A stretch of DNA of 64,000 bases from G963665815 sp942492065 (GCA_942492065.1 CALODV010000013.1:124001-188000), one strand, 5' to 3'. Counted from the first letter of the stretch, positions 36,262 through 45,871 are shown. Notes: generated by a model from the letters alone, not told the origin. Numbers and translations: made by a program.

Positions 36262-37764
36262 CTAGGTAGAAAATTTGGCTGTAATTTCTTTATTGTTCCG
36301 ATTATTGAAGATCTTGTATTGATCGGGTTTAAAGTCTTCCTCTGAAACAATAAATATATCGTTAGGAATATCGATGAAATATGTAGGGTTTTCATCTAGA
36401 AATGCTTTCACATTCGGGTGCACAACAATTCGCAGGGGAGTGTTTCGGATAAAATACTCCGATCTGCTCAGCCATCTGTATATCTGCATGGCAACAGAAT
36501 CGCGCGCCATTACTCTACCGGTTCCCTTACAGCATGGACAGTGCTCTGAATAAGAGACCAGCAGATTTTGTCTTGTTCTCTTTCTGGTAACATGCACCAG
36601 ACCGAGAGGCCCGAAAGGAAAGACTTTATTTTTAGCTCTATCCCTTTTGAGGATAGCTCTTAATGTTTCCAAAACTTCATTCTTGTTATTTTCGTCAAGC
36701 ATATCTATGAAATCTATTACCATAATCCCACTCAGATTCCTGAGTCTGATCTGTCTGGCAGCCTCTGCTGCCGCTTCTACATTAGTTCTACGAACCGTCT
36801 CCTGATAATTTCTGGACCCGGTAAAACTTCCTGTATTAATATCAATAGCACATAGAGCTTCAGTCTGTTCAATCACAATATTACCACCACTCGGGAGATT
36901 ACAGCGTGAGTTGAACATACTTTTTATCTCCTTTTCAATACCATAGGCATCAAAAATTGGAGAATCTTCTGAATATAGCTCGATTTTGTTAACCAGTTCA
37001 GGAGCAGCCGCTCTGAGACTGGAAACGATCTGAGATTTAAACAGCTTATCATCAACAATAAGCCTGTCTATATTAGTACTGAACAAGTCCCTTATGAGAG
37101 TACTGAAGAGATTACCTTCGGAGTACAAACAACTTGGAGCAACTTCATATTTGATCTGTTTTTCAATAAACTTCCATGTTTTGTGGAGTCCATCGTATTC
37201 AGCTTTGAATTCTTCGTCTGAGTTACCGTCAGCATCAGTTCTGATAATTAGTCCGACGTTATCATGTTTAACCTTATTGATTATTCCCTTAATTCTGTTT
37301 CTTTCAGCGTTGGATGAAATCTTACGTGAGAGAGCAACTTTTTTCTTATTAGGAAAATAAACCAGGAATTTTCCGGGTATAGAGATCTGCCCGGTGAGAC
37401 GAGCTCCCTTTTTACCAATAGGACCTTTCTGAATCTGGACAATAATTTCCTGTCCTTCTTTCAGGAATTTTGCAATAGTCTCGCTGCCGTTCCCCTGATT
37501 CCTTTTTCTATTTTTATTATGAAAACCATCGAGGTATTCCGGAGCGATATCTGAAAAGTGCAGAAACGCAGTTCTTTCCAGACCTATATCGACAAAGGCC
37601 GCACCCATCCCAGGGAGTACATCTTTGATAATACCTTTATAGATATTTCCAACGATATTCTCCTGCTGTTTCTTTTCTACAAACAGCTCGACCAGCTTAT
37701 GGTCTTCCAGGATGGCTACCCGTTTTTCAAACGGGTGCACATTAATTATTATTTCGCTAAACAT
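36262..37764 (-). CDS. rng: Ribonuclease G/E family endoribonuclease
   Basis: 500 residues, RNase G length (no long RNase E scaffold tail). An S1 RNA-binding domain (about 38-130, with NIYKGIIKDVLPGMGAAFVDIG) precedes the catalytic core. Metal-binding Asp residues are in ALCAIDINTGSFTG near 310 and IMVIDFIDM near 352. The zinc-link motif CPCCKGTG near 405 forms the dimer. It matures 16S rRNA 5' ends and starts mRNA decay. Lies upstream of rplU-rpmA on the same strand, an arrangement seen in other bacteria. Confidence 0.95.
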   Translation of the reverse strand: MFSEIIINVHPFEKRVAILEDHKLVELFVEKKQQENIVGNIYKGIIKDVLPGMGAAFVDIGLERTAFLHFSDIAPEYLDGFHNKNRKRNQGNGSETIAKFLKEGQEIIVQIQKGPIGKKGARLTGQISIPGKFLVYFPNKKKVALSRKISSNAERNRIKGIINKVKHDNVGLIIRTDADGNSDEEFKAEYDGLHKTWKFIEKQIKYEVAPSCLYSEGNLFSTLIRDLFSTNIDRLIVDDKLFKSQIVSSLRAAAPELVNKIELYSEDSPIFDAYGIEKEIKSMFNSRCNLPSGGNIVIEQTEALCAIDINTGSFTGSRNYQETVRRTNVEAAAEAARQIRLRNLSGIMVIDFIDMLDENNKNEVLETLRAILKRDRAKNKVFPFGPLGLVHVTRKRTRQNLLVSYSEHCPCCKGTGRVMARDSVAMQIYRWLSRSEYFIRNTPLRIVVHPNVKAFLDENPTYFIDIPNDIFIVSEEDFKPDQYKIFNNRNNKEITAKFST

Positions 37765-37834
37765 GATATTCCTTGAAAATTTAGTATTTCAAATGAATGG
37801 TTATTCGTCAAGTGAAATTATTTTCGATTTTTTC

Positions 37835-37862
37835 TTGACACAAAAAACGCTAAAAGAAAGAT
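37835..37862 (+). promoter_or_regulatory. Candidate promoter of the tRNA cluster
   Basis: TTGACA at 37835-37840 with AAAGAT 16 bases on (37857-37862); the predicted start would be just ahead of the first tRNA. The -10 is weak. Confidence 0.4.
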
Positions 37863-37874
37863 GGGCGAAGTCAT

Positions 37875-37951
<77 letters not shown>

Positions 37952-37978
37952 TTTATTTATTATATACGCGATAAACGC

Positions 37979-38055
37979 GGCGGCGTAGCTCAGTTGGTTA
38001 GAGCATCGGAATCATAATCCGAGTGTCCGGGGTTCGAGTCCCTGCGCCGCTACCA
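37979..38055 (+). tRNA. tRNA-Met (CAT), probably elongator
   Basis: 77 bases with CCA. Acceptor GGCGGCG / CGCCGCT, anticodon loop ATCATAA with stem TCGGA / TCCGA. A tRNA-Ile with lysidine-modified CAT is the alternative and cannot be excluded by eye. Confidence 0.88.
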
Positions 38056-38094
38056 TAAAGCTTGTCAATAGACGAGCAGTTTTTTTTGATAAGC

Positions 38095-38171
<77 letters not shown>

Positions 38172-38180
38172 TTTTTCAAT

Positions 38181-38256
38181 GGTGGTTGTAGTTCAATGGT
38201 AGAGCACTGGATTGTGGTTCCAGGCGTTGTGGGTTCGAGTCCCATCAGCCACCCCA
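38181..38256 (+). tRNA. tRNA-His (GTG)
   Basis: 76 bases with CCA, counting the encoded G at position -1, which faces C73 as is special to tRNA-His. Anticodon stem CTGGA / TCCAG, loop TTGTGGT giving GTG. Confidence 0.95.
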
Positions 38257-38407
38257 TTTTTTTGACTACTAAATAAATTCTCCCAATCAGTAAGCATAAA
38301 CAATACTACTATATACTTTTTCGTGAAATACTTTCATAAAATCCTCATAAAGTAATTTTCTATTTGACACATTTGTTTTCATTGTGCAAAGTTTGCTAAA
38401 TTTCAGA

Positions 38408-38768
38408 ATTATTCATTTTAACATCATTCCCAAAGGTTTACAACCTTTTGGAAGGTGTACAAAATTTATAGCTCCTCCGGAGCAGGCTGAAGATACAAAC
38501 ATAATCATTTAGTTTTTCATAATATCAGTGATAAATAAACTTTGAGGAATTTCTATAAATGTTCCAATGCAGTATCAGCTCCGTCAGGAGCGGAACCGTT
38601 TGTAGAAAGCCATACCAAGAATAATAAACAGCGCCATCAGGTGCGAACCATATAGAAGCATCGTAGTTACACAGGTTTAATTGGGTACCCCCCACGCAGT
38701 TCAGATTGTATTCATTTTAACACCATTGCCAAAGGTTTACAACCATTTGGAAGGTGTAAAAATTTCCC
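38408..38768 (+). repeat. Direct repeat pair enclosing REP-like hairpins
   Basis: In the gene-free stretch 38257-38807 a segment of about 58 bases occurs twice (38408-38468 and 38709-38768): ATTCATTTTAACA, then CCAAAGGTTTACAACC and TTTGGAAGGTGTA. Each contains the inverted repeat CCAAAGG/ CTTTGG-like arms. Between them lie three small hairpins: AGCTCCTCCGGAGC (38470), AGCTCCGTCAGGAGCGGAACC (38577) and AGCGCCATCAGGTGCGAACC (38630), the last two followed by TGTAGAA/TATAGAA. They look like REP-type repeats of Bacteroidota-like genomes. Confidence 0.7.
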
Positions 38769-38807
38769 TATCTTTCCGGTATTTCGTGGTTACGGTTAAT
38801 GTTCTTC

Positions 38808-40103
38808 GGCACCGTCCCCTAAAGTGTGTCTGATTTGACAAGAAATAGAAAAGAACCTCCAATAGTAAAAAAAGATCCAAAAGGAGGTTCTTATGAAATT
38901 GACAACAAGTCAATTGAGTCTTGTGTTGGACACTGCAATTGTCGAACACGGATTAAACAAAGTATTGGAAACAATACTAAACTGTCTGATGAAATTAGAG
39001 CGGACAGAATTTTTACGTCAAACAATATCTTCAAAAAACAAAGGGAATGGTTATAGAATAGGTAAAGCTATCGGCTTGGGAGCGGAGATAAAGCTCCAAA
39101 TACCAAGAGATAGACTCGGTCAATTCTATCCAATATTGCTCACATTAATCAGAAACCAGGAAGAAGAACTTCATCAGCTTGCTTTTACTTTATATTCAAA
39201 GGGTCTTTCAGTACGAGATGTAAGTGATGTTTTTGATAAATTGTATGGTTCGAAGTATTCCAAGTCAAGTGTAAGTAGAATAAATCAAAGCTTTGTTAAA
39301 GAAATGGAATTATGGCGAAACAGACAATTAGATGCTAGCTACCCGTTGATTATGGTAGATGCAATACACACCAGAATACGCAGATCATCTAAGGTAGAAG
39401 TAGAAGCAATTTATACAGTTATGGGATTACGTAGTGATATGAGCAGGGATATATTAGCCATAGAAAGCATCCCACAAGAGAGTGCAACTGGCTGGGAATC
39501 ATTATTCACAAGCTTAAAAGATCGAGGATTAGAATCTGTCAATTTAGTAATTGCTGATGGTTTAACGGGACTTGAACAAAGTATTGCAAACGTTTTTCCT
39601 GGTGCAGCGTTCCAGAAATGTGTAACTCATTTAAAACGTAATATATTAAACAAAACAAGGTACTCGGACAGGGCTGAAATAGCTGCTGATTTGAAACTTA
39701 TTTTTGTTACTAATGACTCAGGATATAAACTATCAAATGCGATCGAGAACTTTGAAAACTTCATTACAAAATGGATGAAAACATATCCCTTCATAAGAAG
39801 ATATAGAAATCGATCAGACTTAATTTACTATTTTACATATTTGAATTATGACTACAGAATAAGAAGTATGATCTATACAACCAACTGGATAGAAAACCTG
39901 AATAAACAGTTCAGAAGAGTTTTAAAAATAAGAAACTCAATGCCTTCTGATGAGTCTGCTTTGCTTCTTATTAGTAAAATAGCAATGGATAAAGTAGAAA
40001 AATATTTACAATATCCACTGCATTCCTTTAAATTTGACGATAATATTATGAAATAAATTAAAAATATAGATGAGGTTCTAGACACACTTATTAGGACAGT
40101 CCC
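38808..40103 (+). mobile_element. IS256-family insertion sequence, intact
   Basis: 1296 bases. Terminal inverted repeats of 24 bases: left GGCACCGTCC...AGTGTGTCT and right (complement) GGGACTGTCC...AGTGTGTCT, with the inner nine bases identical. Flanks TGTTCTTC (38800) and TGTTCTTT (40104) agree in seven of eight bases and are probably the target duplication expected of this family. It carries one complete transposase. Confidence 0.88.
38893..40056 (+). CDS. IS256-family transposase
   Basis: 387 residues, typical length. The DDE triad is visible: Asp in LIMVDAIHTRIRR near 155, Asp in VIADGLTGLEQS near 220 with the family's KCVTHLKRN after it, and Glu in TTNWIENLNKQFRR near 337. The helix-turn-helix part has LSVRDVSDVFDKLYG. 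AAAGGAGG before the ATG at 38893 is a strong binding site and decides the start. No frameshift or stop, so the element may be active. Confidence 0.95.
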   Translation: MKLTTSQLSLVLDTAIVEHGLNKVLETILNCLMKLERTEFLRQTISSKNKGNGYRIGKAIGLGAEIKLQIPRDRLGQFYPILLTLIRNQEEELHQLAFTLYSKGLSVRDVSDVFDKLYGSKYSKSSVSRINQSFVKEMELWRNRQLDASYPLIMVDAIHTRIRRSSKVEVEAIYTVMGLRSDMSRDILAIESIPQESATGWESLFTSLKDRGLESVNLVIADGLTGLEQSIANVFPGAAFQKCVTHLKRNILNKTRYSDRAEIAADLKLIFVTNDSGYKLSNAIENFENFITKWMKTYPFIRRYRNRSDLIYYFTYLNYDYRIRSMIYTTNWIENLNKQFRRVLKIRNSMPSDESALLLISKIAMDKVEKYLQYPLHSFKFDDNIMK

Positions 40104-40140
40104 TGTTCTTTCTTCATCAACCTCGCACTCTTCATTATCA

Positions 40141-40171
40141 AAACAAAAAGCCCCTGCATAAACAGAGGCTC
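40141..40171 (-). terminator. Rho-independent terminator of the porX operon
   Basis: Minus-strand stem AGCC-CTG / CAG-GGCT with one mismatch, hexaloop, then TTTTTGTTTT. Confidence 0.8.
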
Positions 40172-40192
40172 TCCATATATTTAAGATATAAG

Positions 40193-41749
40193 CTATTTCT
40201 TTTTAGAGCGGCAGACAGCTAATGGCAGAAGCATTTCTTCCATGGAGATACCGCCATGCTGGAATGTACCGTTATACTGACGCTGGTACTGGTGGAATGA
40301 ATTCGGATATACAAAATAGTAATCATCTTTGGCAAATATGTAGTTATCTACAATATTGTTTGATGGTAATCCGAAATCTTTCGGGTCTTTCAGGTATATT
40401 GCATGTCTGTCATTACAGGTCAGGTTTCTCCCCTGCTTATAACGAACTGTGATTGTTGTGTCTTTATCGCCTATTGCCTGAGTAGCTCTGTTCACACGGA
40501 TTGAACCGTGGTCTGTAGTTATTACAACTGTTGCATCCTGCTCTGCAATCTGTTTCAAAGCATCGTAGAATGCTGAATGCAGGAACCAGTGCTTAGTGAA
40601 GGCTCTCAGAGCTTCTTCATCCGGTATTGCTTCTTTGAGAATACTGTCTTTTGATCTGTGATGGGCCAGTAAATCGAGAAAGTTATATACAAGTACAACC
40701 AGCTTTTCTTTAGACCAGGAATTGATCTTTCTCAGCACAAAATTTGCTTCTTCCATATTGAATATTTTGATATATTTGGAAGTCGGGTTAATGTTGTAAC
40801 CAAGATCATTTATATGTGCATCAAGCAGTTGGTGTTCGTTTCTGTTACGGCTGTTTTCGTTATCAGAATCATTCCAGTATTGAGGGAACATTCTGGCAAT
40901 ATCAACAGGAAGCAATCCGCTGAAAAGGGAGTTTCTGGAGTAAGGTGTAGCTGTTGGCAGAATTGAGTAATATAAATCAAGATCGACATCAAACAATTCC
41001 TGCAGGAAAGGTTCTATAGCGAGATACTGGTCAAGTCTCATACAGTCAAGTATAATGAAGTAAACCGGTTTGCCTTCATCGAAAAGCGGAGTCACAGTCT
41101 CAGAAAGGACATCGAATGAAAATGTCGGTCTCTCATCACTTTGCAGCCAGTCTGAGTAATTCGAGGATATATAGTTAGTAAACTCTGTGTTACAATTACG
41201 TTTTTCCAGAAAATGTGTATGTGCGAGTGCCTGGTCGTTGATCTCATCAATAACAACATCCCATTTACACATTTCGTTGTATATCTTCTTCCAGTCGTTC
41301 CAGTCCGGACTCTGGAAAAGAGATTGATTCAATTGAGCAATATATTTGGAATACTCTTCCCCAATCTGATTATGTCTGATCTCATCAGCCTGGAAGATTT
41401 TTTTTACAGTCATTATAATCTGGTTAGGATTGATAGGTTTAATCAGATAGTCGGAAATCTGTCTGGCAATAGCTTTGTCCATCAAACCTTCTTCTTCTGA
41501 TTTAGTTACCATAACAACAGCAAGGTTAGGATTAATCTGCTTAATCTCCTGAAGAGTAGCGAGTCCGTCCATACCGGGCATCATTTCATCCAGCAGTACC
41601 AGATCGAATTTTTCGTTGAGAACCATTGCAACAGCGTCTGTTCCGTTAGACACTTTCTGCACAAGATATCCTTTATCCTGTAAGAAAATCACAAACGGTT
41701 CTAGTAAGTCTATTTCATCATCTACCCATAATATCTTTAATTTACGCAT
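40193..41749 (-). CDS. porX: PorX-type response regulator (receiver-PglZ)
   Basis: 518 residues. A CheY-like receiver (1-120: ILWVDDE, LVLLDEMMPGMDG with the phospho-Asp, VTKS, LIKPI) is joined by helices (120-200) to a PglZ domain of the alkaline-phosphatase superfamily (about 205-500): FIILDCMRLDQY and TPYSRNSLFSG hold metal and nucleophile-side residues, VVITTDHGSIRV and GTFQHGGISMEE the rest. PorX with the PorY kinase controls type 9 secretion in Bacteroidota, and PglZ in PorX acts on nucleotides. This fits the CTD-bearing exports in the window. Last gene of an operon after rseP, tgt, panB and an unknown; no porY-like kinase lies next to it. Confidence 0.92.
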   Translation of the reverse strand: MRKLKILWVDDEIDLLEPFVIFLQDKGYLVQKVSNGTDAVAMVLNEKFDLVLLDEMMPGMDGLATLQEIKQINPNLAVVMVTKSEEEGLMDKAIARQISDYLIKPINPNQIIMTVKKIFQADEIRHNQIGEEYSKYIAQLNQSLFQSPDWNDWKKIYNEMCKWDVVIDEINDQALAHTHFLEKRNCNTEFTNYISSNYSDWLQSDERPTFSFDVLSETVTPLFDEGKPVYFIILDCMRLDQYLAIEPFLQELFDVDLDLYYSILPTATPYSRNSLFSGLLPVDIARMFPQYWNDSDNENSRNRNEHQLLDAHINDLGYNINPTSKYIKIFNMEEANFVLRKINSWSKEKLVVLVYNFLDLLAHHRSKDSILKEAIPDEEALRAFTKHWFLHSAFYDALKQIAEQDATVVITTDHGSIRVNRATQAIGDKDTTITVRYKQGRNLTCNDRHAIYLKDPKDFGLPSNNIVDNYIFAKDDYYFVYPNSFHQYQRQYNGTFQHGGISMEEMLLPLAVCRSKKK

Positions 41750-41791
41750 TTTTTACCTCATTATCAGTTTTTTGTTAAGATCTGATTCGTA

Positions 41792-42415
41792 TCAACTAAT
41801 GCCGGGTCCCTCCCCATCACTTTCATGTTCATATCGTCTCTGTTTTATTTTAATTTCATTCTTTACCTGTTCCAGATCTGTATCCTGGAAGTAAATAGCG
41901 AGTTTATAATTCAGTTCTTTCCTTGAGCAATTGAAAAAAGTCACCATAGTTTCGTAGAACTGATCAATCATAACTTCTTTCATCGATTTATTCTGGGTCT
42001 GCTTACGAACTTCCTTAATATCTTCTCTCAGATCTGTTGCTGAAAGCTCGTTTGCTTTATTAATCCACTCTTCAGATTCCGAATATGTTTTGTTTTTAAC
42101 AAGCGGTTTAATCATGTTGAGTTTGTCGACACCTATATTTTTCAGTGAAGACTCATCAATATCCAGTTCATCTACAAAAAGATCATATATGGAAATCAGC
42201 TTTGAGGCAAATGTTCCGGCAATATTGTATTCCTGCTCGATGAAGTCTTTGAATTTATTATAACCTTTAATTTTATACAGCCCTTTTCTTTTCACTTCAG
42301 ATAAAAGCTGTCCGATAGCTACAAAATCATCCTCAAGTTTCGCCTTGAGACTGAATAACGCCTGAAGTTTCTCCTCAGGACTCTGCTCCAATTCTTGTCC
42401 GATTACTTCGTCCAT
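41792..42415 (-). CDS. Hypothetical protein upstream of porX
   Basis: 207 residues, soluble and charged, with no recognised domain. It begins with an acidic helix, then FVAIGQLLSEVKRKGLYKIKGYNKFKD-like text split over residues 34-60, IEQEYNI, IGVDKLNMI near 100 and SATDLREDIKEV near 130; the C-terminal part is helical (KNEIKIKQRRYEHE). The order resembles the unknown protein of the dynamin operon (21085-21819) and proteins that decide on kinase or DNA partners, but no function is shown. It sits 10 bases after panB and 42 bases before porX on the same transcript. Confidence 0.7.
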   Translation of the reverse strand: MDEVIGQELEQSPEEKLQALFSLKAKLEDDFVAIGQLLSEVKRKGLYKIKGYNKFKDFIEQEYNIAGTFASKLISIYDLFVDELDIDESSLKNIGVDKLNMIKPLVKNKTYSESEEWINKANELSATDLREDIKEVRKQTQNKSMKEVMIDQFYETMVTFFNCSRKELNYKLAIYFQDTDLEQVKNEIKIKQRRYEHESDGEGPGIS

Positions 42416-42424
42416 AATTTACCT

Positions 42425-43228
42425 CTATGATTCCGGATAGTAGACATGATCTATTTCCGGATATTTTTTATTTTTTACATCCTGTTTATAGTCTTTGATA
42501 CTTTCAACAATCTGCTGCCCGTACTTCCCATAACCTTTAACGAATTTTGGCTGTACAGTACTCAGTCCAAGCATATCATGATAAACAAGCACCTGTCCAT
42601 CAGTAAACCTGCCGGCTCCAATGCCAATTGTGGGAATACTCAGTTCTTCGGTAATGGCTTTTCCCAGTTTTTCCGGGATTGCCTCGAGAACCAGCATGAA
42701 AGCTCCGGCTTTCTCCACTTCCTTCGCCTGCTCAATCATTCTGTCATAAGATTCCGTGTCTTTCCCCTGGACCTTATATCCGCCTAATTGATGAATTGAC
42801 TGTGGTGTCAATCCCAGATGAGCAACAACCGGGATTTCGCAGGAAACAATATCTTTTATTACCGCTATGCGTTCCGGTGTACCACCTTCAAGCTTTACAG
42901 CATTTGCTCTGGCTTCTATAATTAAACGGGATGCATTCCTTTTCGTTTCTTCACTATTTATATGATAGGTCATATATGGCATATCAGCAATAACGAATGT
43001 CTGAGGTGCTCCTCTTCTTACAGCTCTGCAGTGATAGATAATATCATCCAGAGTCACTTCGAGAGTGTCCTCCATTCCCATAACAACCATTCCAACAGTA
43101 TCACCAACAAGAATAACATCTATTCCTGCAGCTTCAACCTGCATCGCTGACGGATAATCATAAGCTGTCATCATAACGATCTTATCCGTCTTTTTCTTCA
43201 TTTTCAAGAAAGTATTTTTATTAATCAT
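42425..43228 (-). CDS. panB: 3-methyl-2-oxobutanoate hydroxymethyltransferase
   Basis: 267 residues, normal length. PanB makes ketopantoate from 2-oxoisovalerate and methylene-tetrahydrofolate, the first step to pantothenate and CoA. Signatures: MMTAYDYPSAM near 18, DVILVGDTVGMVVMG near 34 (metal-binding Asp), AVKLEGG near 110, VAHLGLTPQ near 134 and IPTIGIGAG near 198. No panC or panD is in the window. It follows tgt by 34 bases. Confidence 0.96.
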   Translation of the reverse strand: MINKNTFLKMKKKTDKIVMMTAYDYPSAMQVEAAGIDVILVGDTVGMVVMGMEDTLEVTLDDIIYHCRAVRRGAPQTFVIADMPYMTYHINSEETKRNASRLIIEARANAVKLEGGTPERIAVIKDIVSCEIPVVAHLGLTPQSIHQLGGYKVQGKDTESYDRMIEQAKEVEKAGAFMLVLEAIPEKLGKAITEELSIPTIGIGAGRFTDGQVLVYHDMLGLSTVQPKFVKGYGKYGQQIVESIKDYKQDVKNKKYPEIDHVYYPES

Positions 43229-43262
43229 ATCGCATACCTCAATATAAGGTCTAAAGTATAGT

Positions 43263-44375
43263 TTACTCTACAATGTTATCAAGTTTTTTTAACATCGAGT
43301 TCATGAACTCGTAATAATTACCGTTTTCAATTGCTGCTCTTGCCATGTGCATCAGTTCCAGATAGAAATGCAGACTGTGAATAGAAGCAAGTCTCATAGC
43401 CAGCAATTCGTTCGCTGCAAACAAATGCCTTATATAAGCTCTGGTAAAGTTTCGGCATGTGTAACAAGTACATTCTTCATCTATTGGTCGGAAATCTTCC
43501 TTATATCGCGCAGCTTTAATAATCATCCTGCCGTTTCTGGTGAAAACCGTACCCTTTCTGGCGTTTCTCGTAGGCATTACACAGTCGAACATATCAATTC
43601 CGTTGCCAATGTTTACCAGCAAATCGGAAGGTGTACCTACTCCCATCAGATAGCGAGGTTTATGCTGAGGCATAATCGGATTAAGGAATTCCGTGATGCG
43701 GAACATATCTTCCTTTTTCTCACCGACAGCTAATCCGCCAATAGAATAACCGGGAAAATCCATTTCAATCAATTTTTCCGCACTCTCCTGACGCAGATCT
43801 TCATGCACTCCCCCCTGAACAATCCCGAATAAAGCCTGTTTGTCCGGTTCTTTCTGAGAATCCTGACATCTCTTTGCCCACTCAAGGGTAGTTTTGAGAG
43901 ACTTGGCAACGTAATCCTTCGTGGCAGGATATGGAGGACACTCATCGAATGCCATAATAATATCAGCCCCAAGGCTGTTCTGAATCTCCATGACTCGTTC
44001 AGGAGTAAACATGTGATAACTCCCGTCAATATGAGACTGGAATCTGACTCCATCCCGGGTAATCTTTCGCAGACCGCTCAGACTCATTACCTGGAATCCT
44101 CCGCTATCTGTAAGCACAGGTTTATCCCAGTTCATGAAGTTATGGATTCCACCTGCTTTTTTCACCAGTTCGTGTCCCGGTCTCAAGTACAGGTGATATG
44201 TATTTCCCAGAATTATCTCAGCTTTTAAATCAGTTAATTCATGCGGAGTAAGCGTTTTAACATTTGCAATTGTGCCTACCGGCATAAATATCGGGGTTTG
44301 TATTACACCATGTGGAGTCTTCAGCTCTCCCCTTCTTGCATTTCCATCTTTATGTTTCAGAGTGAATTCAAAAAT
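43263..44375 (-). CDS. tgt: Queuine tRNA-ribosyltransferase, probable ATT start
   Basis: Exchanges guanine-34 for a queuosine precursor in GUN tRNAs. From the first ATG (44285) the protein has 340 residues and lacks the conserved N-terminus. The same frame reads on upstream as FEFTLKHKDGNARRG, then TPHGVIQTPIFMPVG, which is the normal Tgt start, back to ATT at 44375, six bases after AAGGAG; no ATG, GTG or TTG exists between there and the rseP stop at 44396. I therefore give 370 residues with an ATT start. Catalytic Asp in LTDSGGFQVMSL and in FDCVMPTRNARKG; zinc site CTCYTC with a downstream His. The only alternative is CTG at 44393 with no binding site. Confidence 0.85.
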   Translation of the reverse strand: MFEFTLKHKDGNARRGELKTPHGVIQTPIFMPVGTIANVKTLTPHELTDLKAEIILGNTYHLYLRPGHELVKKAGGIHNFMNWDKPVLTDSGGFQVMSLSGLRKITRDGVRFQSHIDGSYHMFTPERVMEIQNSLGADIIMAFDECPPYPATKDYVAKSLKTTLEWAKRCQDSQKEPDKQALFGIVQGGVHEDLRQESAEKLIEMDFPGYSIGGLAVGEKKEDMFRITEFLNPIMPQHKPRYLMGVGTPSDLLVNIGNGIDMFDCVMPTRNARKGTVFTRNGRMIIKAARYKEDFRPIDEECTCYTCRNFTRAYIRHLFAANELLAMRLASIHSLHFYLELMHMARAAIENGNYYEFMNSMLKKLDNIVE

Positions 44376-44395
44376 AATAAGCTCCTTCCGCAGAT

Positions 44396-45721
44396 TTAAT
44401 TTTCCTGTATATTCTCAATTTGACTTTTTATTTTATTCTTAGAGGATGATCTCACTGCAACCTTGGTTATATCATTAAAGATAGCCCAGAACATAAGACT
44501 CAGCAACAGAATAAATCCCACCTGCTGTAATCTCATCTGAATTCTCATAGGTAACGGTTTTCTGAAAATACCTTCCAATGTATAGAAGAATATCTGTCCC
44601 CCATCCAGAACAGGCACAGGTAACAGATTGAACACCATAAGAAAGATATTCAGAGTAGCTATCAGATTAAGAAAAGTACTGAGACCTCTCTTTATCATCT
44701 GCTTTGTCACCGAGACCATCATTATCGGGCTGGCAATATTTTCCTTAAGTGATGAAGGCTTGGTGAAAAGTTTGAATATGCTTACATAAGTCGCTTTAAC
44801 CAGATCCACGGTCGAAGCTGCTCCATATTTAACTGACTCAAAGAATGTGAATTTTTCTTCGAGATTCACAGGATTATGCATGGCTATACCTATCATCTTC
44901 TGGTTCTCTTCCAGAATATTGGTGTTCAGGCTCATTTTCTTTTCAAATGGTTTACCATCTCTGATTATTGACAAGATGATTGAATCTGTCTTCTCATTTA
45001 CAATCTTCTCTCTCATTTCAAACCAGTCTTTAACAGAGTCACCATTAACGGCAACGATCAGATCCATTTCCTTAAGACCTGCCTGATACGCCGGTAATCC
45101 CGGAACAATCTCACCGATAACCGCTGGAACGTAAGGGGCTATGGAAGCCTTTGCCATTGCAGTAGAATCAGCATAAAAATTAACATTATATCGTTCACCG
45201 TCTCTGTATATGATTGCATGATTGAAACCGGGCTCGAAATTTCTGATGACATCATTCCAGCTTTTTACATGCTGCTTATTCACAACTGTAATTGAGTCTC
45301 CATAGAAGAAGTACTCACCAAAAATCCCGTCTGCTTCTCCGACTACAGGAGCACTGTCCTGATACTGAACACCGGCACCAAATGCCAGCATTATCATAAT
45401 GAAAGCAAGAATCAGATTGAAGAAAGGGCCGTTAAAAGATATAAAAACTTTCTGCAGCCAATGCTTGGATGTAAACGAATCAGGCGAAACTTCATCCTGC
45501 TCATCAGGGTTCTCCCCTTTCATTTTAACATATCCGCCAAGAAGAAACAGAGATAATCTGTACTCCGTATTTCCCTTTTTGAAAGCGAGAAGTTTAGGGC
45601 CAAATCCCAGCGAAAACTTTTCTACGTATACTCCACACATTCTGGCAGCAATAAAATGACCGAATTCATGCACAGTAACCAGTACTGCTAAAGCGACTAT
45701 TACTCCTATTACAGGTAACAA
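44396..45721 (-). CDS. rseP: RseP-type site-2 intramembrane metalloprotease
   Basis: 441 residues from a TTG at 45721 that has GGAGG four bases before it and gives the family's normal N-terminus; an ATG at 45769 would add 16 residues without support. Multi-pass inner membrane protein: HEFGHFIAARMCGV holds the HExxH zinc motif in TM1, PDZ-like domains lie in the middle (VPGLPAYQAGLKEMDLIVAVNGDSV split over about 195-225), and NLLPVPVLDGGQ carries the third zinc ligand. Family members release membrane-bound anti-sigma factors or clear signal peptides. It opens the operon leading to tgt, panB and porX. Confidence 0.92.
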   Translation of the reverse strand: MLPVIGVIVALAVLVTVHEFGHFIAARMCGVYVEKFSLGFGPKLLAFKKGNTEYRLSLFLLGGYVKMKGENPDEQDEVSPDSFTSKHWLQKVFISFNGPFFNLILAFIMIMLAFGAGVQYQDSAPVVGEADGIFGEYFFYGDSITVVNKQHVKSWNDVIRNFEPGFNHAIIYRDGERYNVNFYADSTAMAKASIAPYVPAVIGEIVPGLPAYQAGLKEMDLIVAVNGDSVKDWFEMREKIVNEKTDSIILSIIRDGKPFEKKMSLNTNILEENQKMIGIAMHNPVNLEEKFTFFESVKYGAASTVDLVKATYVSIFKLFTKPSSLKENIASPIMMVSVTKQMIKRGLSTFLNLIATLNIFLMVFNLLPVPVLDGGQIFFYTLEGIFRKPLPMRIQMRLQQVGFILLLSLMFWAIFNDITKVAVRSSSKNKIKSQIENIQEN

Positions 45722-45871
45722 TTTTCCTCCATATATCTTTATCCTGATATTCCCTAAATAGGAAATCAATAATTATGTCAGGCAAAAATCTTTATCTTAT
45801 TAAAATAAGTGAATTTATCACCAATTTATTAAATTTCCGAGTTGTCGGTTCTCAGTCAAGTGAAATAAATT

